Positions 8,786 through 18,633 are shown, numbered from the stretch's first letter. The stretch: 64,000 nucleotides of DNA from Sanguibacter sp. HDW7 (GCF_011300875.1 NZ_CP049862.1:1736001-1800000), one strand, 5' to 3'. Program-made: numbers and translations. Notes: a model not told the origin generated them from the sequence alone.

Positions 8786-10582
8786 TCAGGCCTCCGCGGG
8801 CGCCTCGGTCTCGGCCTTGGGAGCGGCCGGCTTCGCGTCGACGCCGGCCTCCTTGCGCTGCTGAGCCGTGATCGGTGCCGGAGCCTGCGTGAGCGGGTCG
8901 TAGCCGCCGCCAGACTTCGGGAACGCGATGACGTCCCGGATCGACTCCGAGCCCGTGAGCAGCATAAGGATGCGGTCCCAGCCGAACGCGATGCCGCCGT
9001 GCGGCGGCGCGCCGAACTTGAACGCGTCGAGGAGGAAGCCGAACTTCTCCTGCGCCTCCTTCTGCCCGATGCCCATCATGCGGAAGACCCGCTCCTGCAC
9101 GTCACGGCGGTGGATACGGATCGAGCCGCCACCGATCTCGTTGCCGTTGCAGACGATGTCGTAGGCGTACGCGAGCGCCTCGCCCGGGTTCTCCTCGAAC
9201 GTGTCGATCCACTCGGGCGTCGGCGACGTGAAGGCGTGGTGGACGGCCGTCCACGCACCCTCGCCGACCGCGACGTCGTCGTCCTCGCCCGTGGGCTTGA
9301 ACAGCGGCGCGTCGACGACCCACACGAACGCCCACGCCGACTCGTCGATGAGCCCGGCCTTGCGGCCGACCTCGAGACGCGCGGCGCCGAGGAGCGCACG
9401 CGAGTCCGTCGCGCGACCCGCGGCGAAGAACACCGCGTCGCCAGGCTCCGCGCCGGTCGCGGCCGCGAGGCCCTCGCGCTCCGCGTCGGAGAGGTTCTTC
9501 GCGACGGGACCGCCGAGCTCGCCGTCCTCGCCGAAGGTCACGTACGCGAGGCCGCGGGCGCCGCGCTGCTTGGCCCACTCCTGCCAGGCGTCGAAGCCGC
9601 GACGCGGCGTGGCCGCGCCGCCCGGGAAGCGGATCGCTCCGACGTACGGCGCCTGGAAGACGCGGAACGTCGTGTCGGCGAAGTACGCCGTGAGGTCGAC
9701 GAGCTCGAGGCCGAAGCGCAGGTCGGGCTTGTCCGAGCCGTACCGCTCCATGGCGTCCTTGAACGTCATGCGCGGGATGGGCAGCGAGATCTCGTGGCCG
9801 CCGAGGCGCCAGAGCTCGGTGATGATCTCCTCGCCGATCGCGATGACGTCGTCCTGCTCGACGAAGCTCATCTCGACGTCGAGCTGCGTGAACTCCGGCT
9901 GACGGTCGGCGCGGAAGTCCTCGTCGCGGTAGCAGCGGGCGATCTGGTAGTAGCGCTCCATGCCCGAGACCATGAGCAGCTGCTTGAACAGCTGCGGCGA
10001 CTGCGGAAGCGCGTACCAGGACCCGGGCGCGAGGCGCGCGGGCACGAGGAAGTCGCGTGCACCCTCGGGCGTCGAGCGCGTGAGCGTCGGCGTCTCGATC
10101 TCGACGAAGTCGTGCGCGTCGAGCACGCGGCGCGCGGCGGCGTTCGCCTTGGCGCGCATGCGCAGGGCGGCGGCGGGCGCGGGACGACGCAGGTCGAGGT
10201 AGCGGTGACGCAGACGCGCCTCCTCACCAATCTGCTCGGTGCCGTCGAGCGCGGTCGAGACCTGGAACGGCAGCGGGGCCGACTCGTTGAGCACGACGAC
10301 CGTCTCGGCGACGACCTCGATCGCGCCGGTCGCGAGGTTCGTGTTCTCGTTGCCGTCGGGGCGGGCGCCGACGGTGCCGGTCACCTGGAGCACGAACTCG
10401 GCGCGCAGCGGGTGCGCGACGGCCTCGTCACGGATGACGACCTGGGCGATGCCCGAGGCGTCGCGCAGGTCGATGAAGGCGACGCCGCCGTGGTCGCGAC
10501 GACGGTCGACCCAGCCCGTGAGGGTGACGGTCTGACCTGCGTGCTCGGCCCTGAGGGAGCCGGCGGGGTGTGTGCGGAGCAC
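8786..10582 (-). CDS. aspS: Aspartyl-tRNA synthetase, probably non-discriminating
   Basis: AspRS charges tRNA-Asp. The 598-residue product has the N-terminal OB-fold anticodon domain ([17 protein letters not shown]), class II motif 2 ([19 protein letters not shown]), the bacterial GAD insertion, and motif 3 ([15 protein letters not shown]). Residue 31 is His in the loop RRRDHGG; this position is His in non-discriminating AspRS enzymes that also charge tRNA-Asn, and Leu in discriminating ones such as that of E. coli. So Asn-tRNA may be made through Asp-tRNA-Asn and GatCAB (inference). The start has a GGAAGGAAG ribosome-binding site. A TAGGAT hexamer about 95 nt upstream can be its -10. Confidence 0.97.
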   Translation of the reverse strand: MLRTHPAGSLRAEHAGQTVTLTGWVDRRRDHGGVAFIDLRDASGIAQVVIRDEAVAHPLRAEFVLQVTGTVGARPDGNENTNLATGAIEVVAETVVVLNESAPLPFQVSTALDGTEQIGEEARLRHRYLDLRRPAPAAALRMRAKANAAARRVLDAHDFVEIETPTLTRSTPEGARDFLVPARLAPGSWYALPQSPQLFKQLLMVSGMERYYQIARCYRDEDFRADRQPEFTQLDVEMSFVEQDDVIAIGEEIITELWRLGGHEISLPIPRMTFKDAMERYGSDKPDLRFGLELVDLTAYFADTTFRVFQAPYVGAIRFPGGAATPRRGFDAWQEWAKQRGARGLAYVTFGEDGELGGPVAKNLSDAEREGLAAATGAEPGDAVFFAAGRATDSRALLGAARLEVGRKAGLIDESAWAFVWVVDAPLFKPTGEDDDVAVGEGAWTAVHHAFTSPTPEWIDTFEENPGEALAYAYDIVCNGNEIGGGSIRIHRRDVQERVFRMMGIGQKEAQEKFGFLLDAFKFGAPPHGGIAFGWDRILMLLTGSESIRDVIAFPKSGGGYDPLTQAPAPITAQQRKEAGVDAKPAAPKAETEAPAEA

Positions 10583-10711
10583 TGAGATCTTCCTTCCGGG
10601 AAGTATGGGGGCGGTCCGCCGAGACGGGGCGGCGCCGGATGTGGGCGCGCCGCAGGGCGACGCGCACGTCGTACCATCCTAGGCCGTGGCGCGCGGGCGC
10701 CCCAGCCGATT

Positions 10712-10732
10712 CCCCGGGCCGTGGGCCCGGGG
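10712..10732 (-). terminator. Hairpin downstream of hisS
   Basis: CCCCGGGCC (10712-10720) pairs with GGCCCGGGG (10724-10732) around a GTG loop, 4 nt after the hisS stop codon on the minus strand. Confidence 0.65.
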
Positions 10733-10736
10733 GTGA

Positions 10737-12128
10737 TCAGGCGGTGACGGCGCGGACCGTCGGGCGCGCGTCCGCGGCGGGCGGCGTCCACGACGACGCG
10801 TCCGCGTCGACCTGCTCGCCCGAGCGGATGTCCTTGACCTGGTGGCCCTGCGCGGGCACGACGGAGCCGTCGGCGCGCGTGTGCTCGGGCGTCGGCGGGA
10901 ACCAGACGAACGGGATCGAGCGGCGGTCGGCGTAGCGGATCTGCTTGCCGAACTTCGCGGCCGACGGAGCGACCTCGCACGCGATGCCACGGGCACGGAG
11001 TGCCGCGGCGACGTCGTCGGACACCGTCCGCTCGGCCTCGTCGTTCACCGCGACGAGCACCGCGCTCGGCACGCCGCGCGTCGCGACGACGAGGCCGTCG
11101 GACAGGAGGCGCGAGACGAGTCGCGAGACACCGATCGAGAGACCGACGCCCGGGAACGTGCGCTTGCCGTCGGACGCGAGCGTGTCGTAGCGGCCGCCCG
11201 AGCAGATGGAGCCGAGGCTCTCGTGGCCGACGAGCACCGTCTCGTAGACCGAGCCCGTGTAGTAGTCGAGGCCGCGCGCGATCTTCATGTCAGCGACGAC
11301 GACGCCCGGGGCACGCACGGCAGCCGCGGCGACGAGCGCTCCGAGCTCCGCGAGACCTTCTTCGAGCAGCTCCGTCACAGCGTCGTGCGCCACGGCGAGC
11401 TCCCGGACACGGTCGACGACCGTCACGTCCGACCCGCTGGTCGCGGCGAGCTCGAGGCACGCGGCGGCCTGCGCCGCGCTCGCGCCGGCCTCGGCCGCGA
11501 GCAGCTCGGCGACAGCGTCCGGCCCGATCTTGTCGAGCTTGTCGATCGAACGCAGGACCGCCTCGACGTCGTCGAGCCCGAGCCCACGGTAGAAGCCCTC
11601 GGCGACCTTGCGGTTGTTGACGAGGATGCGGACCTCGGGCACGCCGATGTCGCGCAGACGGCCGAGAGCGTCGGCCATGACGAGCGGCAGCTCGACCTCA
11701 TAGTGGTACGGCAGCTCGCCGTCGCCCACGACGTCGACGTCCGCCTGGACGAACTCGCGGAACCGGCCGTCCTGGGGACGCTCGCCGCGCCAGACCTTCT
11801 GCATCTGGTAGCGCTTGAACGGGAACGCGAGGTGGCCGGCGTTCTCGAGGACCCAGCGCGCGAACGGCACCGTGAGGTCGAAGTGCAGGCCGAGCTGCTT
11901 GTCCGGCTCGGCTCCCTCCTCCTCCTGGAGGCGGCGCAGCACGTAGACCTCCTTCGAGGTCTCGCCCTTGCGGAGCAGCTGGTCGAGCGGCTCGACGGCC
12001 CGGGTCTCGATGCCCGCGAAGCCATGGAGCTCGAAGGTCTCGCGCAGGACGTCGAGAACATGCTGCTCGACGACGCGCCCCTCGGGGCGCCACTCGGGGA
12101 ATCCGGACAGAGGGGTGGGGCGTGCCAT
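10737..12128 (-). CDS. hisS: Histidyl-tRNA synthetase
   Basis: HisRS charges tRNA-His. The 463-residue protein carries class II motif 2 (YQMQKVWRGERPQDGRFREF), the HisA motif ARGLDYYTGSVYE, motif 3 (GGRYDTL...FPGVGLSIGVSRL) and the C-terminal anticodon-binding domain. It ends in an Ala/Pro-rich tail of about 20 residues. The ATG has no ribosome-binding site; TAGGAT lies 8 nt upstream and overlaps the stop codon of the preceding hydrolase gene, suggesting its own near-leaderless promoter. Confidence 0.97.
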   Translation of the reverse strand: MARPTPLSGFPEWRPEGRVVEQHVLDVLRETFELHGFAGIETRAVEPLDQLLRKGETSKEVYVLRRLQEEEGAEPDKQLGLHFDLTVPFARWVLENAGHLAFPFKRYQMQKVWRGERPQDGRFREFVQADVDVVGDGELPYHYEVELPLVMADALGRLRDIGVPEVRILVNNRKVAEGFYRGLGLDDVEAVLRSIDKLDKIGPDAVAELLAAEAGASAAQAAACLELAATSGSDVTVVDRVRELAVAHDAVTELLEEGLAELGALVAAAAVRAPGVVVADMKIARGLDYYTGSVYETVLVGHESLGSICSGGRYDTLASDGKRTFPGVGLSIGVSRLVSRLLSDGLVVATRGVPSAVLVAVNDEAERTVSDDVAAALRARGIACEVAPSAAKFGKQIRYADRRSIPFVWFPPTPEHTRADGSVVPAQGHQVKDIRSGEQVDADASSWTPPAADARPTVRAVTA

Positions 12129-12139
12129 GGTCCCCGATC

Positions 12140-12934
12140 CTACCGGCGCGCGAGGTAGGGGTTCGTCGCGGTCTCGTGCCCGACGGTCGTCGCGGGGCCG
12201 TGCCCGGGCAGCACGAGCGCGTCGGCGGGCAGCGTCCCGACGACGTCCCGCAGGGTGCGCGCCATGGCAGCACCGTCACCGCCGGGCAGGTCGGTGCGTC
12301 CGACGCTCCCCGCGAAGAGGACGTCGCCCGTGAGCACGGTCGACGTCAGCGTGCCGCCGGGCCGCCCCGGACGCGGCAGCGCCGAGGCGTCGTCCGGGAC
12401 GCCGTTCACGACGTAGAGCGTCGAGCCCTCGGTGTGCCCCGGTGCGTGGACGGCCTCGACCGTCACGCCCGGACCGAGCACGTCGTCGCCGAGCAGCCCG
12501 CCCGGCCCGACGAGCAGGGTGCACGCGCCGTCGAACGTCACGACGTGCTCCGGGACGCGCGTCTCGTCGGTCCGGACGCCCTGCTGCGCGACCGCCTGGA
12601 CGAGCGGGCCGCGCGGACCCCACGGGTCGAGCGTCCCGAACGGGTCCGTGAGCCGGTGCGCGTCGGCCGCGTGGAGGACGAACGGGATACCGAGGTCGCC
12701 CGCGACGAGCGGGCCGTCCCACACGTGGTCGAGGTGCCCGTGCGTCGCGAGCACCGCGACCGGTTCGAGGCCGTTCTCCGCAAGGTGCGCGAGCAACGCC
12801 GGAGCGACTCCCCCGCCCGCGTCGACGACGACGCACGGGCCCGTCCCGGCCGCCGAGAGCACGTGGCACGAGGCCCCGAGCACCGGTGCGACGAGGGTCG
12901 TGAGGCGGAACACGGGCGCATCGACGGCAGGCAT
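12140..12934 (-). CDS. Metallo-beta-lactamase-fold hydrolase (glyoxalase II-like)
   Basis: A 264-residue MBL-fold protein resembling hydroxyacylglutathione hydrolases. The metal-binding motif THGHLDH is at about residues 64-70, followed by the conserved APGHTEGS (about 168-175), LTGDVLFAGSVGRTDL (about 200-215) and a final LPGHGPAT. Such enzymes hydrolyse thioesters of small thiols; the thiol here (mycothiol is plausible in an actinobacterium) is inference. ATG start, with TAGCCT 6 nt upstream and no ribosome-binding site. It lies 11 nt upstream of hisS, a gene pair often seen in actinobacteria. Confidence 0.88.
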   Translation of the reverse strand: MPAVDAPVFRLTTLVAPVLGASCHVLSAAGTGPCVVVDAGGGVAPALLAHLAENGLEPVAVLATHGHLDHVWDGPLVAGDLGIPFVLHAADAHRLTDPFGTLDPWGPRGPLVQAVAQQGVRTDETRVPEHVVTFDGACTLLVGPGGLLGDDVLGPGVTVEAVHAPGHTEGSTLYVVNGVPDDASALPRPGRPGGTLTSTVLTGDVLFAGSVGRTDLPGGDGAAMARTLRDVVGTLPADALVLPGHGPATTVGHETATNPYLARR

Positions 12935-12940
12935 ACGCCC

Positions 12941-12946
12941 AGGCTA
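12941..12946 (-). promoter_or_regulatory. Leaderless -10 element of the MBL-fold gene (TAGCCT)
   Basis: TAGCCT, then 6 nt, then ATG on the minus strand. No ribosome-binding site lies between. Confidence 0.55.
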
Positions 12947-13016
12947 GCCGTGCGCGTCCCGTCAGCCCTGCGCGGACAGGGTGCCTCCCCCGCACACGCG
13001 CGCGCCGTGAAGTGCC

Positions 13017-13139
13017 TAGACTGGCCACGGCCGTGTTCGTCCTCGAACCGGCGCCCACCGGTCCCCCTGCGGGGACAGTCGCTGATGTCGCCCCGGTCGC
13101 GCCGACCGGGACGCGTCACAACATGAGGAGTGATGCCCT
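13017..13139 (+). promoter_or_regulatory. Promoter and structured leader of the DUF349 gene
   Basis: A TAGACT hexamer (13017-13022) resembles the -10 elements of relA (17941-17946) and yajC (22268-22273). The following leader of about 110 nt can form GTCCCC/GGGGAC (13061-13076) and CCCGGTCG/CGACCGGG (13092-13110) hairpins before the AGGAG ribosome-binding site at about 13125. Confidence 0.4.
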
Positions 13140-14837
13140 GTGTCCGAGACCACCCCCACTGCCGACGACGCGATCGTCGAGCCCACCGAGGGCACCGCTC
13201 CCGAGACCGCCCAGCCCGAGGCCGCCGAGGCTCCTGCCGAGGTCGTCGCCGAGGTCGCTGCCGCCGAGCCCGAGGCTCCTGCCGCTGTGGACGCCGCCGC
13301 CGAGCCGGAGGCTCCCGCCGAGGTCGACGCCGAGGAGACCCTCGCCGTCGAGCCCGAGGCTCCTGCCGAGGCGGCCGCCGTCGAGGCACCGTCCGAGGAG
13401 CCCGCGGCTGTCGAGTCACCTGCTGCCGAAGAGGCACCCGCTGCCGACGTGGCACCCGCCGCGGCACGCCCGAGGCCGTCCCCGCGCCCCGTCCCCCGCC
13501 CCGCGCCGCGCCCGAGCGCCGTCGCCCAGGCCCGTCCCGCGGACGCCGCCCCGGTCGCCGCGCCCGACGACGCCGCCGAGGCCCTCGCCGCTGCTGCGTT
13601 CGGCCGGGTCGACGAGGACGGCACCGTCTACGTCCGTGAGGGCGACACCGAGCGGGCCGTCGGTCAGTTCCCCGGCGTGAGCGCCGAGGAGGCCATGGCC
13701 CTCTACATCCGCCGCTTTCTCGAGATCCAGTCGAAGGTCGTCCTCTTCGAGGCACGCCTCGGATCTGCGGACCTCGCTGTCAAGGAGATCGACCAGACGC
13801 TCGCGCGCCTCGCCGAGGACCTCGCCGAGCCGTCCGCCGTCGGCGACATCGCCGGCCTTCGCACGCGCCTCGACGGCCTGCGCGAGCGCGCCGCCCAGCG
13901 CCGCTCCGAGCTCGACGCCGAGCGCACCGCTGCCCGGGCGGCCGCGGTCACCAGCCGCACCGCGATCGTCGAGGCCGCCGAGGAGATCGCCGGCACCGAC
14001 CCGTCGCGGATCCAGTGGCGTCCGTCGGGCGACCGCCTCCGCCAGCTCCTCGACGAGTGGAAGGACGCGCAGCGCAACGGCCCGCGCATCGACCGCCCGA
14101 CGGAGGAGTCGCTCTGGAAGCGGTTCAGCCACGCCCGCACGACGTTCGACCGTGAGCGTCGTCACTTCTTCGCCGAGCTCGAGACCCGCAACTCCTCCGC
14201 AAAGTCTGCCAAGGAGTCGCTCGTCGCCGAGGCCGAGGCCCTCGCGACCTCGACCGACTGGGGTGCGACCGCGGGCGCGTACCGCATCCTCATGGACCGC
14301 TGGAAGGCAGCGGGCCGCGCCAACCGCAAGGACGACGACGCGCTCTGGGCCCGCTTCCGCGCTGCCCAGGACACGTTCTTCGCCGCCCGAGACGCCGACA
14401 ACGCCGCCACCGACGCCGAGTACGAGGCCAACCTCACGGTCAAGGAGGCCCTGCTCGTCGAGGCCGAAGCCCTCGTGCCCGTGACCGACCTCGCTCGCGC
14501 CAAGGCCGTCCTGCGCGACGTCCAGGAGCGCTGGGAGGAGGCCGGCAAGGTCCCGCGCAACGCGATGGGACGCGTCGAGGCTCGTATGCGCGCCGTCGAG
14601 ACCGCGGTCCGCGACTCGGAGCAGGCCCAGTGGGCACGCACCAACCCCGAGACGCGCGCACGCGCCGAGGGCGCCGCTGCGCAGCTCGAGGCGTCGATCG
14701 CCCAGCTCGAGGGCGAGCTCGAGGCCGCCCGCGCAAAGGGTGACGACCGCAAGGTCCGCTCGCTCGAGGAGGCCGTCACGGCCAAGCGCGCATGGCTCGA
14801 GCAGATCGTCCGCGCCGCCGAGGACGCTCGCGGCTGA
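13140..14837 (+). CDS. DUF349 domain-containing protein
   Basis: A 565-residue protein. Residues 1-150 are low complexity, rich in Ala, Glu and Pro with repeats of EPEAPAE and a basic proline stretch (RPRPSPRPVPRPAPRPS). Residues about 155-565 hold at least three copies of the DUF349 helical repeat, each with a W-x3-G/R...LW-x-RF pattern (WKDAQRNGPRIDRPTEESLWKRF; WKAAGRANRKDDDALWARF; WEEAGKVPRNAMG), ending in a coiled coil. The family is common in actinobacteria and has no settled biochemical role. GTG start after AGGAG. It is monocistronic: its own leader upstream and a perfect terminator downstream. Confidence 0.9.
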   Translation: MSETTPTADDAIVEPTEGTAPETAQPEAAEAPAEVVAEVAAAEPEAPAAVDAAAEPEAPAEVDAEETLAVEPEAPAEAAAVEAPSEEPAAVESPAAEEAPAADVAPAAARPRPSPRPVPRPAPRPSAVAQARPADAAPVAAPDDAAEALAAAAFGRVDEDGTVYVREGDTERAVGQFPGVSAEEAMALYIRRFLEIQSKVVLFEARLGSADLAVKEIDQTLARLAEDLAEPSAVGDIAGLRTRLDGLRERAAQRRSELDAERTAARAAAVTSRTAIVEAAEEIAGTDPSRIQWRPSGDRLRQLLDEWKDAQRNGPRIDRPTEESLWKRFSHARTTFDRERRHFFAELETRNSSAKSAKESLVAEAEALATSTDWGATAGAYRILMDRWKAAGRANRKDDDALWARFRAAQDTFFAARDADNAATDAEYEANLTVKEALLVEAEALVPVTDLARAKAVLRDVQERWEEAGKVPRNAMGRVEARMRAVETAVRDSEQAQWARTNPETRARAEGAAAQLEASIAQLEGELEAARAKGDDRKVRSLEEAVTAKRAWLEQIVRAAEDARG

Positions 14838-14853
14838 CGCACCGTCCACAGGT

Positions 14854-14887
14854 CGACGGCCCCGGTGGTGATCCACCGGGGCCGTCG
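14854..14887 (+). terminator. Perfect 15-bp terminator hairpin
   Basis: CGACGGCCCCGGTGG (14854-14868) pairs perfectly with 14873-14887 around a TGAT loop, 16 nt after the stop of the DUF349 gene. Confidence 0.8.
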
Positions 14888-14901
14888 CGCATCCTGGGGA
14901 C

Positions 14902-15507
14902 GTGCTGCTGCGCCACGTCCTCACACCGCCCCCGACGACGCTCCCGCGCACCGTCCGCGCCGGGGATGTCGGGGGCCCGGTCGCGTTCGCCGAGCTCCGC
15001 ACCTCGAGGCGCCTGGTGATGCTCGCCCCCGACGTCGCAGTCCTGCCCGGTGCGTCCGTCACGCGCACGGACCGGCTCGTCGCCCTCGCCGCGCGCATCC
15101 CGCCCCGCACCGTCGTCGGCCGGCTGAGCGCCGTGTGGGTCCACACCGGCCACGGCGACCCGCGCACGCTCGCGGTGCTCTACCCGCCGACCGCGCACCG
15201 ACCGACCCGGCGTCCGGACCTGCGCACCCACCAGGCGACGGTCGCCGACGACGACGTCGAGGGCCTCGGCGGGCTCCTCGTCACGCGACCGCTACGCACC
15301 GCGGTCGACCTCGCGAGGCACGTGCCGCGCGAGCTCTCGCTCCCTGCGCTCGAGCGCCTGTGCCACGACGGGCTGCTCGACACGGCTCGGCTCGCCGCGT
15401 GCCTGCGCGCACATCCGCCGGGCCCGTTGGCCAGCGAGTCCCTCGACGTCGTCGCCGAGCTCGCGGCACTCGTCTCCCCCCGCCAGAGACCCGGGCACGA
15501 CACCTAG
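14902..15507 (+). CDS. Hypothetical protein, AbiEi antitoxin-like
   Basis: A 201-residue protein without a firm family match by eye. The pattern DRLVALAARIPPRTVVGRLSAVWVHTGHG, followed by a segment on promoter-like recognition (RRPDLRTHQATVADDDVEGLGGLLVTRPLRTAVDLARH), resembles the orphan AbiEi-type (type IV antitoxin-like) proteins that are abundant in actinobacteria, in which a transcriptional-type domain is followed by a C-terminal helical part. No partner AbiEii nucleotidyltransferase lies beside it. GTG start at 14902, with CATCCT 6 nt upstream and no ribosome-binding site. It converges on relA with 34 nt between the stops. Confidence 0.6.
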   Translation: MLLRHVLTPPPTTLPRTVRAGDVGGPVAFAELRTSRRLVMLAPDVAVLPGASVTRTDRLVALAARIPPRTVVGRLSAVWVHTGHGDPRTLAVLYPPTAHRPTRRPDLRTHQATVADDDVEGLGGLLVTRPLRTAVDLARHVPRELSLPALERLCHDGLLDTARLAACLRAHPPGPLASESLDVVAELAALVSPRQRPGHDT

Positions 15508-15541
15508 GCCGCTTCGTAGCCGACACCTCGAGACGACGGTG

Positions 15542-17857
15542 TCAGCCCGAGTGCGTCGCGCGCGATCCCGTGACGCGGTAGACGTCGAAGACGCCCTCGA
15601 CCTTGCGCACCGCCTTGAGCACCGTCGCAAGGTGCGCTGGCTCCGCCATCTCGAAGACGAAGCGTGATGTCGCGACGCGGTCCGACGACGTCGAGACGGA
15701 CGCCGAGAGGATGTTGACGTGGTTGTCCGAGAGCACCCGCGTGATGTCCGAGAGCAGCCTGGCGCGATCGAGAGCCTCGACCTGGATCTGCACGAGGAAC
15801 AGCGTGCTCGCACCGACGTTCCACGCGACGTCGACGAAGCGCTCCGGCTGGTCCCGCAGCGCCTCGACGTTGACGCAGTCGGACCGGTGGACCGAGACCC
15901 CCTGACCGCGCGTGATGAAGCCGACGATCTCGTCGCCCGGCACCGGGGTACAGCACTTGGCGAGCTTCACCCAGATGTCGTCGACGCCCTTGACGACCAC
16001 GCCAGGGTCTCCCTGGCGCGAACGGCGGCGCGTCGCGCCCGGCAGCGCGACCTCGGCGAGGTCCTCCTGGGCTCCGTCCTCGCCGCCGAACGACTGCACG
16101 AGCCGCGAGACGACGGTCTGCGCCGACACCTGGGCCTCGCCGACGGCCGCATAGAGCGCCGAGACGTCCGCGTAACGCATGTCCGAGGCGAGCCCTGCGA
16201 GGGCCTCGTGGCTGAGGAGCCGCTGGATCGGAAGGTTCTGCTTGCGCATCGCCTTGGCGATCGCTTCCTTGCCGTGCTCGACGGCCTCCTCGCGGCGGCC
16301 CTTGGAGAACCATTGCCGAATCTTGTTGCGGGCGCGAGGGCTCTTGACGAACGCGAGCCAGTCCTGGCTCGGCCCCGCGGTCTCGGACTTGGACGTGAGG
16401 ACGTCGACGACGTCGCCGTTCTCGAGCGGCGAGTCGAGCGACACGAGACGCCCGTTAACGCGGGCGCCCATGGTCCGGTGCCCGACCTCGGTGTGGACGG
16501 CATACGCGAAGTCCACGGGCGTCGAGCCCGCCGGGAGCGCCATGACCTCGCCCTTGGGCGTGAAGACGTAGACCTCCTGGCCCGCCATCTCGAAGCGCAG
16601 CGAGTCGAGGAACTCCGTGGGGTCTGCGGTCTCGCGCTGCCAGTCGACGAGCTGGCGGAGCCACTGCATGTCTGCCGCGCCGGCGTCGGGCCCCCCGGCG
16701 CCGGCCTTCGCGGCCTCCTTGTACTTCCAGTGCGCCGCGACGCCGTACTCCGCGCGACGGTGCATCTCGAAGGTCCGGATCTGGATCTCGACGGGCTTGC
16801 CGCCAGGGCCGATGACCGTCGTGTGCAGCGACTGGTACATGTTGAACTTCGGCATCGCGATGTAGTCCTTGAACCGGCCCGGGACCGGGTTCCACCGCGC
16901 GTGCAGCGCACCGAGCGCCGCGTAGCAGTCGCGCACCGAGTCGACGAGGACCCGCGTGCCGACGAGGTCGTAGATGTCCTCGAAGTCGTGCCCGCGGACG
17001 ATCATCTTCTGGTACACGGAGTAGTAGTGCTTGGGACGGCCGGTGACGGTGGCCTTGATCTTCGCGGAGCGCAGGTCGGCGACGATCTGCTCACGGACGA
17101 CCGCGAGGTACTCCTCGCGCGCCGGGGCACGCTCGGCCACGAGACGCACGATCTCGTCGTAGACCTTGGGGTAGAGCGTCTGGAACGAAAGGTCCTCGAG
17201 CTCCCACTTGATCGTGTTCATTCCGAGCCGGTGCGCGAGCGGCGCGTAGATCTCGAGCGTCTCACGGGCCTTCCGGCTCGCGGACTCCGCCGGGACGAAC
17301 TTCCACGTCCGCGCGTTGTGGAGCCGGTCGGCGAGCTTGATGACGAGCACCCGGATGTCGCGCGACATCGCGACGACCATCTTGCGCACGGTCTCCGCCT
17401 GCGCGGCATCACCGAACTTCACCTTGTCGAGCTTCGTCACGCCGTCGACGAGCATGGCGATCTCCTCGCCGTACTCCCGCGTCAGCTGGTCGAGCGAGTA
17501 GTCCGTGTCCTCGACGGTGTCGTGGAGCAGCGCCGCTGCGACCGTCGGCTCGGTCATGCCGAGCTCCGCGAGGATCGTCGCCACGGCGACGGGGTGCGTG
17601 ATGTAGGGGTCGCCCGAGCGGCGCTTCTGGCCGCGGTGAGCCTTCTCCGCCGTGACGTACGCACGCTCGATGAGGGCCAGGTCGGCCTTGGGGTGGTTGG
17701 TGCGCACGGCCTGCAGCACCGGCTCGAGCGCAGGAGACGCACCCGCACGCGGCGTGAACCAGCGCATGAGCGACGACGGTCGCGCCGGGGTCGGCGCCGT
17801 GGGGGCCGCGTCCGAGGCTGCCCGCGCAGGGGTCGGAGCCTTCGTGTCGTCGGTCAT
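15542..17857 (-). CDS. relA: Bifunctional (p)ppGpp synthetase/hydrolase RelA/SpoT
   Basis: The Rel enzyme makes and degrades (p)ppGpp in the stringent response. The 771-residue protein contains the HD hydrolase domain with HDTVED (His112-Asp113) intact, the synthetase domain ([26 protein letters not shown]), a TGS domain (about 445-505, [31 protein letters not shown]), a helical/zinc-finger-like region and a C-terminal ACT domain (about 690-771). Both activities therefore look intact, as in the single Rel of most actinobacteria. The frame is open upstream, but ATG 17857 follows a GGGAGGGG ribosome-binding site and gives the family N-terminus. TAGACT at 17941-17946 is a likely -10. Confidence 0.96.
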   Translation of the reverse strand: MTDDTKAPTPARAASDAAPTAPTPARPSSLMRWFTPRAGASPALEPVLQAVRTNHPKADLALIERAYVTAEKAHRGQKRRSGDPYITHPVAVATILAELGMTEPTVAAALLHDTVEDTDYSLDQLTREYGEEIAMLVDGVTKLDKVKFGDAAQAETVRKMVVAMSRDIRVLVIKLADRLHNARTWKFVPAESASRKARETLEIYAPLAHRLGMNTIKWELEDLSFQTLYPKVYDEIVRLVAERAPAREEYLAVVREQIVADLRSAKIKATVTGRPKHYYSVYQKMIVRGHDFEDIYDLVGTRVLVDSVRDCYAALGALHARWNPVPGRFKDYIAMPKFNMYQSLHTTVIGPGGKPVEIQIRTFEMHRRAEYGVAAHWKYKEAAKAGAGGPDAGAADMQWLRQLVDWQRETADPTEFLDSLRFEMAGQEVYVFTPKGEVMALPAGSTPVDFAYAVHTEVGHRTMGARVNGRLVSLDSPLENGDVVDVLTSKSETAGPSQDWLAFVKSPRARNKIRQWFSKGRREEAVEHGKEAIAKAMRKQNLPIQRLLSHEALAGLASDMRYADVSALYAAVGEAQVSAQTVVSRLVQSFGGEDGAQEDLAEVALPGATRRRSRQGDPGVVVKGVDDIWVKLAKCCTPVPGDEIVGFITRGQGVSVHRSDCVNVEALRDQPERFVDVAWNVGASTLFLVQIQVEALDRARLLSDITRVLSDNHVNILSASVSTSSDRVATSRFVFEMAEPAHLATVLKAVRKVEGVFDVYRVTGSRATHSG

Positions 17858-17940
17858 GGGCCCCTCCCGTCCGTCCCGTCGCCGGGACGTCAGCGTCCGG
17901 GCACGTGCCCCGGACGACGTCGAACGATCCGCAGACGGAC

Positions 17941-17946
17941 AGTCTA
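17941..17946 (-). promoter_or_regulatory. Probable -10 of relA (TAGACT)
   Basis: On the minus strand TAGACT lies about 85 nt before the relA ATG and downstream of the apt terminator hairpin, so relA can be transcribed apart from yajC-secDF-apt. Confidence 0.4.
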
Positions 17947-18038
17947 CGGCGCGTCGCGGGTGTCCCTGCGCGCGAGGACGCACGCCGGACACCGGACGAC
18001 GGCTGACCCCGCACGTCGCGACGCCCCGACGCGCGGAC

Positions 18039-18068
18039 GGCGCCGCCCCCGGAGAGGGGTCGGCGCCG
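18039..18068 (-). terminator. Hairpin downstream of apt
   Basis: GGCGCCG-C-CCCC (18039-18050) pairs with GGGG-T-CGGCGCC (ending 18068) with one mismatch. It lies 20 nt after the apt stop and before relA. Confidence 0.5.
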
Positions 18069-18087
18069 CCTGCGTCGTCGTAGGTGC

Positions 18088-18633
18088 TCAGACGATGAGC
18101 GAGCGCACCTCGCGCCCGGCCAGCCGCTCGCGGCCGCCGAGCTCGGGGATCTCGAAGAGGAACGCGAGCCCGACGACCGTGCCACCGGCGCGCTCGACGA
18201 GATCCGCCCCGGCCGACGCGGTCCCGCCTGTCGCCAGGATGTCGTCGAGGACGAGCACCCGCGCACCGGCCGGGATCGTGCCGTCGCGCAGCTCGAGCGT
18301 CGCCGTCCCGTACTCGAGCTCATAGGTCGCGCCGAGCACGGGCGGAGGCAGCTTGCCGGCCTTCCGCACCGGGATGAACCCCGTGCCGAGGTGAGCCGCG
18401 AGCGGCGCTCCGAAGAGGAACCCGCGGGCCTCCATGCCGGCGACGAGGTCGAACTCACCGAGCTCGCTCGCGAGGTCGGCCATCGCCCGCGTGGCCGCCG
18501 CGAGTCCCTCGCCCGAGGCGAGGACGCCCGCGACGTCACGGAAGATGACGCCCGGCTGCGGGAAGTCCGGGACCTCGCGCAGCAGGCCCTCGACGATCGC
18601 GACGTCGGCCGAACGACGAACCGGTGCGGTCAC
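18088..18633 (-). CDS. apt: Adenine phosphoribosyltransferase
   Basis: Apt converts adenine and PRPP to AMP. The 181-residue protein shows the N-terminal [12 protein letters not shown], the adenine-binding [10 protein letters not shown] (about 66-75) and the PRPP motif [14 protein letters not shown] (about 126-139). Length matches the family. The GTG start overlaps the secF stop by 4 bases (GTGA), so it is translated with secF; the order secD-secF-apt-relA is the standard actinobacterial arrangement. Confidence 0.95.
   Translation of the reverse strand: MTAPVRRSADVAIVEGLLREVPDFPQPGVIFRDVAGVLASGEGLAAATRAMADLASELGEFDLVAGMEARGFLFGAPLAAHLGTGFIPVRKAGKLPPPVLGATYELEYGTATLELRDGTIPAGARVLVLDDILATGGTASAGADLVERAGGTVVGLAFLFEIPELGGRERLAGREVRSLIV

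Noticed and set aside
15719-18325. 868-codon plus-strand frame opposite relA
   Set aside because: Shadow of relA third-position GC; no recognisable domain or ribosome-binding site.
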